From positions 1-40,459 of the forward strand of contig CALMSP010000287.1 of assembly GCA_937872405.1 (NCBI GenBank): DNA of 40,459 nucleotides, in the 5' to 3' direction. The translations under genes and the position numbers were made by a program. Position 1 is the stretch's first letter. The number at the start of each line of letters is the position of its first letter. Shown here piece by piece: positions 38,530-40,459 of this stretch. The notes under the pieces were generated by a model, which had not been told where the DNA came from, ran no database searches, and saw nothing but the letters and a program-made list of their open reading frames with translations. The DNA is from an uncultured Saprospiraceae bacterium. Lineage in GTDB: Bacteria; Bacteroidota; Bacteroidia; Chitinophagales; Saprospiraceae.

Positions 38530-40194
38530 TTAGCTTAAATAGAATTCTGCCATGCTTAGCATAGCGCGCAGCAGCGTGCGGAGTTTGGTTTCCACAGCGT
38601 TGCGCAGGGCGTTATTGTTGGGCGCAGCCTCGTAATTGGTGTATTCTACGCCCCACACATAGTCTGGCAACCCAGGTACCAGTATCTCTTTGAGCGCAGC
38701 AGTTTGGCTTTCTGAGAGGGCTTGTGGTAGCAACAACCGCGCCCAGTCACGCACGATGCGTACTGGATCGTATGGGTTATCAGAAAATTTTACCATTTCC
38801 AACACATTGGCACGCATATAAAAATTGCCAAAGCGATAGCCGTTGGTACTCAGGGTATCCGTGTAACGCATGCGCGGGGGCAGCGTAGCCGCACTGATCC
38901 AGGTGCGATAGTACGCAGGTGCCTGATAGTAAGCCTTCCAGCCGGCTACATCGGGCGGGTTGAAATATTCCATTTGCATCGGAATTGTCAGCCGAAGCAA
39001 ATCCCGTAATGCTTGAAACCGCTGGGTCGGATTGTCGGGTAGGCTCACAGCAGTAGGTCTGAAGGCCGACAGCACAAAATCAATCGGATTTTTAATCATC
39101 GGCCCTTGATTGAGAATGTGATAAAAATGCGCACTGCTTAGCAATGCTTCCAGCACCGGGCGTATTTCAAAATCATGCGCTTCCAACAGCTGTGCCATAG
39201 GTGCAATGACCGCTTGCTCCGTCGTTTCGTCAATAACATAATATACAAACCATCGGTACAACTTGCGACTAATAAAGCGCGCTACTTCTGGCCGTTCAAA
39301 TATTACATCTACTAAATAAGCATATTCATCTTCGCCTTTGTTGGTAATAATCTGATTATCAAAGCGATGCGATAGTTGTTTGTTGCCAGTGTCATGGCGG
39401 TTTGCCTGAAAATATGATTCAACCGCTACATCTGGGTTGTTGGTATTATAACCTCGGTCGCGCCAGCCAGTAAGTACGCGAGCCATTGCCGCCACGTCCT
39501 GTTCGGTGAAGGTGGTATAGTCGCCTGGGCCAGCAGCTTGCCCTTTGCCCAGCGTGAAGAGTTCCATCAGTTCACGCGCGTAATTCTCGTTGGGTGCAGT
39601 ACGGGTACTCTGATTGCCATTCAAAAAACGCAGCATTGCGGGGTCAATCGTAATGGCTTTAACCAAATCGCGGAAGTTGCCCCAGGCATTGGTGCGCAGG
39701 GTGGTGATATGTTGATACCAAAATTTTGGATCACTTATATTGCTGACACCGAAGTGATTATGCCAGAAAAGCGTCAATTTTTCTCGAATAGACACGCCTT
39801 CAAAGAGCAACTGCTCGGCCGTCCATACGCGCAAGCTCAGATTGCGATAGTTGCGGATAGCGTTCACGCCTGCCGTATAGGGCGCGTTCACCCAGGTGGC
39901 GCCTATGGGCACATGCGGGTCATTTTCAAAATTGTAATTGATGGGCGGGGCCGGCAGCGCTAATTCTGTAAAAAGCTGATTTACAGTTGCTTGAAGCCCA
40001 GCAGCAGCAGCCGTTTTAATTTCTTGGTGTCGAGGTCCAAACATCGTTCGACGTAGTAGGTGCGCCGCCTGCTCGTATTCCCAAGGGCCAGTGTAAGGCT
40101 CCAAGCCGCTACCAAGAGGCACCAGCGGCTTCAATGCGGTACTTCGATCAGAATTTTTACCCAATAAGGTGTGCAGCGTAGCTCTTCTGTCCAT
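38530..40194 (-). CDS. DUF1800 domain protein, partner of DUF1501
   Basis: A 554-residue protein of the DUF1800 family. Conserved segments are present in order: EQAAHLLRRTMFGPRHQEI (42-60), REKLTLFWHNHFGVSNISDP, NENYARELMELFTLGKGQ, DVAAMARVLTGWRDRG, FISRKLYRWFVYYV and NPPDVAGWKAY. The biochemical role is unknown; the family almost always sits beside DUF1501, often in Planctomycetota and Bacteroidota, and both are thought to act in the envelope. Its N-terminus (MDRRATLHTLLG) has an RR pair, but I see no hydrophobic leader within the first 40 residues, which is odd if its partner is exported; a non-classical or co-transported route is possible. It is the first gene of the operon, and the 265-base region before it presumably contains the promoter. 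Confidence 0.9.
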   Translation of the reverse strand: MDRRATLHTLLGKNSDRSTALKPLVPLGSGLEPYTGPWEYEQAAHLLRRTMFGPRHQEIKTAAAAGLQATVNQLFTELALPAPPINYNFENDPHVPIGATWVNAPYTAGVNAIRNYRNLSLRVWTAEQLLFEGVSIREKLTLFWHNHFGVSNISDPKFWYQHITTLRTNAWGNFRDLVKAITIDPAMLRFLNGNQSTRTAPNENYARELMELFTLGKGQAAGPGDYTTFTEQDVAAMARVLTGWRDRGYNTNNPDVAVESYFQANRHDTGNKQLSHRFDNQIITNKGEDEYAYLVDVIFERPEVARFISRKLYRWFVYYVIDETTEQAVIAPMAQLLEAHDFEIRPVLEALLSSAHFYHILNQGPMIKNPIDFVLSAFRPTAVSLPDNPTQRFQALRDLLRLTIPMQMEYFNPPDVAGWKAYYQAPAYYRTWISAATLPPRMRYTDTLSTNGYRFGNFYMRANVLEMVKFSDNPYDPVRIVRDWARLLLPQALSESQTAALKEILVPGLPDYVWGVEYTNYEAAPNNNALRNAVETKLRTLLRAMLSMAEFYLS

Positions 40195-40459
40195 AGGTTT
40201 TGGATTTTAAGTATTTGAATATTAAAGCGAAACGGATACAACGAAAATATTATCTGAAGTAGAATATACTCCTAATGTTCAGACTATAAAAAACCATGTT
40301 GGTTTAAACTAAAGTGGGGCAAAATCTAAACGAATGTTGCCTGAAAATTAGTGATTTGAAGTTTGCACAGCGGATTTCACAAAGAAGTTAGGAATAGCTG
40401 GGGCTGGGTTGTGATGTCAAATGTATGATGGCATTTCATTGAAATAATGGATAAAAATT
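40195..40459. other. Upstream region of the DUF1800-DUF1501 operon
   Basis: There is no supported gene before the right edge. The inverted repeat AAACCA-TGT-TGGTTT (40291-40305) lies about 100 bases before the DUF1800 ATG and could be an operator. A minus-strand TACATTTG (40425-40418) matches the -7 consensus, but its -33 region is not convincing and it is 224 bases from the start codon. The likely promoter is not resolved by eye. Confidence 0.35.

Noticed and set aside
1..40459. Search for tRNA genes, CRISPR arrays, insertion sequences, toxin-antitoxin or restriction genes
   Set aside because: I saw no cloverleaf with a GGTTCGAAT-type arm, no regular short direct repeats with spacers, no transposase or integrase motifs and no methylase or nuclease motifs typical of defence systems.

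Overview
The window looks like chromosomal DNA of a free-living, Gram-negative Bacteroidota bacterium. The evidence is three proteins with type IX secretion (T9SS) C-terminal sorting domains (two type A-like at 6148-7059 and 36935-38500, one gliding-motility/CHU_C type at 20343-25121), a TonB-dependent receptor with an N-terminal carboxypeptidase-like domain, the DUF1800-DUF1501 gene pair, and promoter-like TAnnTTTG boxes instead of sigma70 boxes. A Saprospiria- or Chitinophagia-like lineage is my guess from the protein style; it is not proven. I see no tRNA, rRNA, transposase, integrase, phage gene or CRISPR array. Most of the window is ordinary core genome.

Layout. 1-1389: two tandem GT4-type glycosyltransferases on the minus strand, the second cut by the window edge. 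1765-5997 (minus): an orphan 155-aa protein, endonuclease III, a PurM-like cyclo-ligase and an exported GHL10-type glycosidase. 6148-7059 (plus): a small secreted fibronectin-III protein. 7094-10717 (minus): a class A penicillin-binding protein and a CcmC/CcsA haem-handling protein with an extra periplasmic domain. 10931-14491 (plus): hemE, accD, a lipoprotein form of RidA and a lipoprotein-like beta carbonic anhydrase. 14634-19765 (minus): acyl-CoA ligase, a KAS III-like enzyme with altered catalytic residues, and a TonB-dependent receptor. 20111-20260 (plus): a 49-residue Cys/Lys-rich protein. 20343-25121 (minus): a 1592-residue repeat protein. 25495-30242 (minus): proline dehydrogenase, aroE, a DUF368/PopT undecaprenyl-phosphate carrier and an AspT-family transporter. 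30386-32260 (plus): TRAP transporter membrane subunits DctQ and DctM with no DctP beside them. 32251-35376 (minus): prfB with its programmed frameshift, a lipoprotein FKBP and NrnA. 35582-36001 (plus): ndk. 36030-40194 (minus): a TM2-TPR-SHOCT protein, DUF1501 and DUF1800.

How the genes fit together. Several are housekeeping: haem and haem delivery (hemE, ccmC-like), malonyl-CoA (accD), shikimate (aroE), purines and nucleotides (purM-like, ndk, nrnA), DNA repair (nth), peptidoglycan and its lipid carrier (PBP1A, PopT), and translation termination (prfB). The rest point to an envelope-centred life style with surface proteins exported by T9SS, periplasmic lipoproteins and transporters. The acyl-CoA ligase and KAS III-like genes are probably co-transcribed and may make or transfer an acyl group of unknown destination.

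I do not find a clear unknown multi-gene system. The best leads are the KAS III-like enzyme without the usual His/Asn, the 49-residue Cys/Lys protein, the DctQM pair without DctP, the lipoprotein RidA, the Tat-plus-T9SS DUF1501 protein, and non-coding structures: a 15-bp hairpin before prfB, a three-copy repeat in the ndk leader, and an inverted repeat before the TonB receptor. Promoter and hairpin calls are by eye only.
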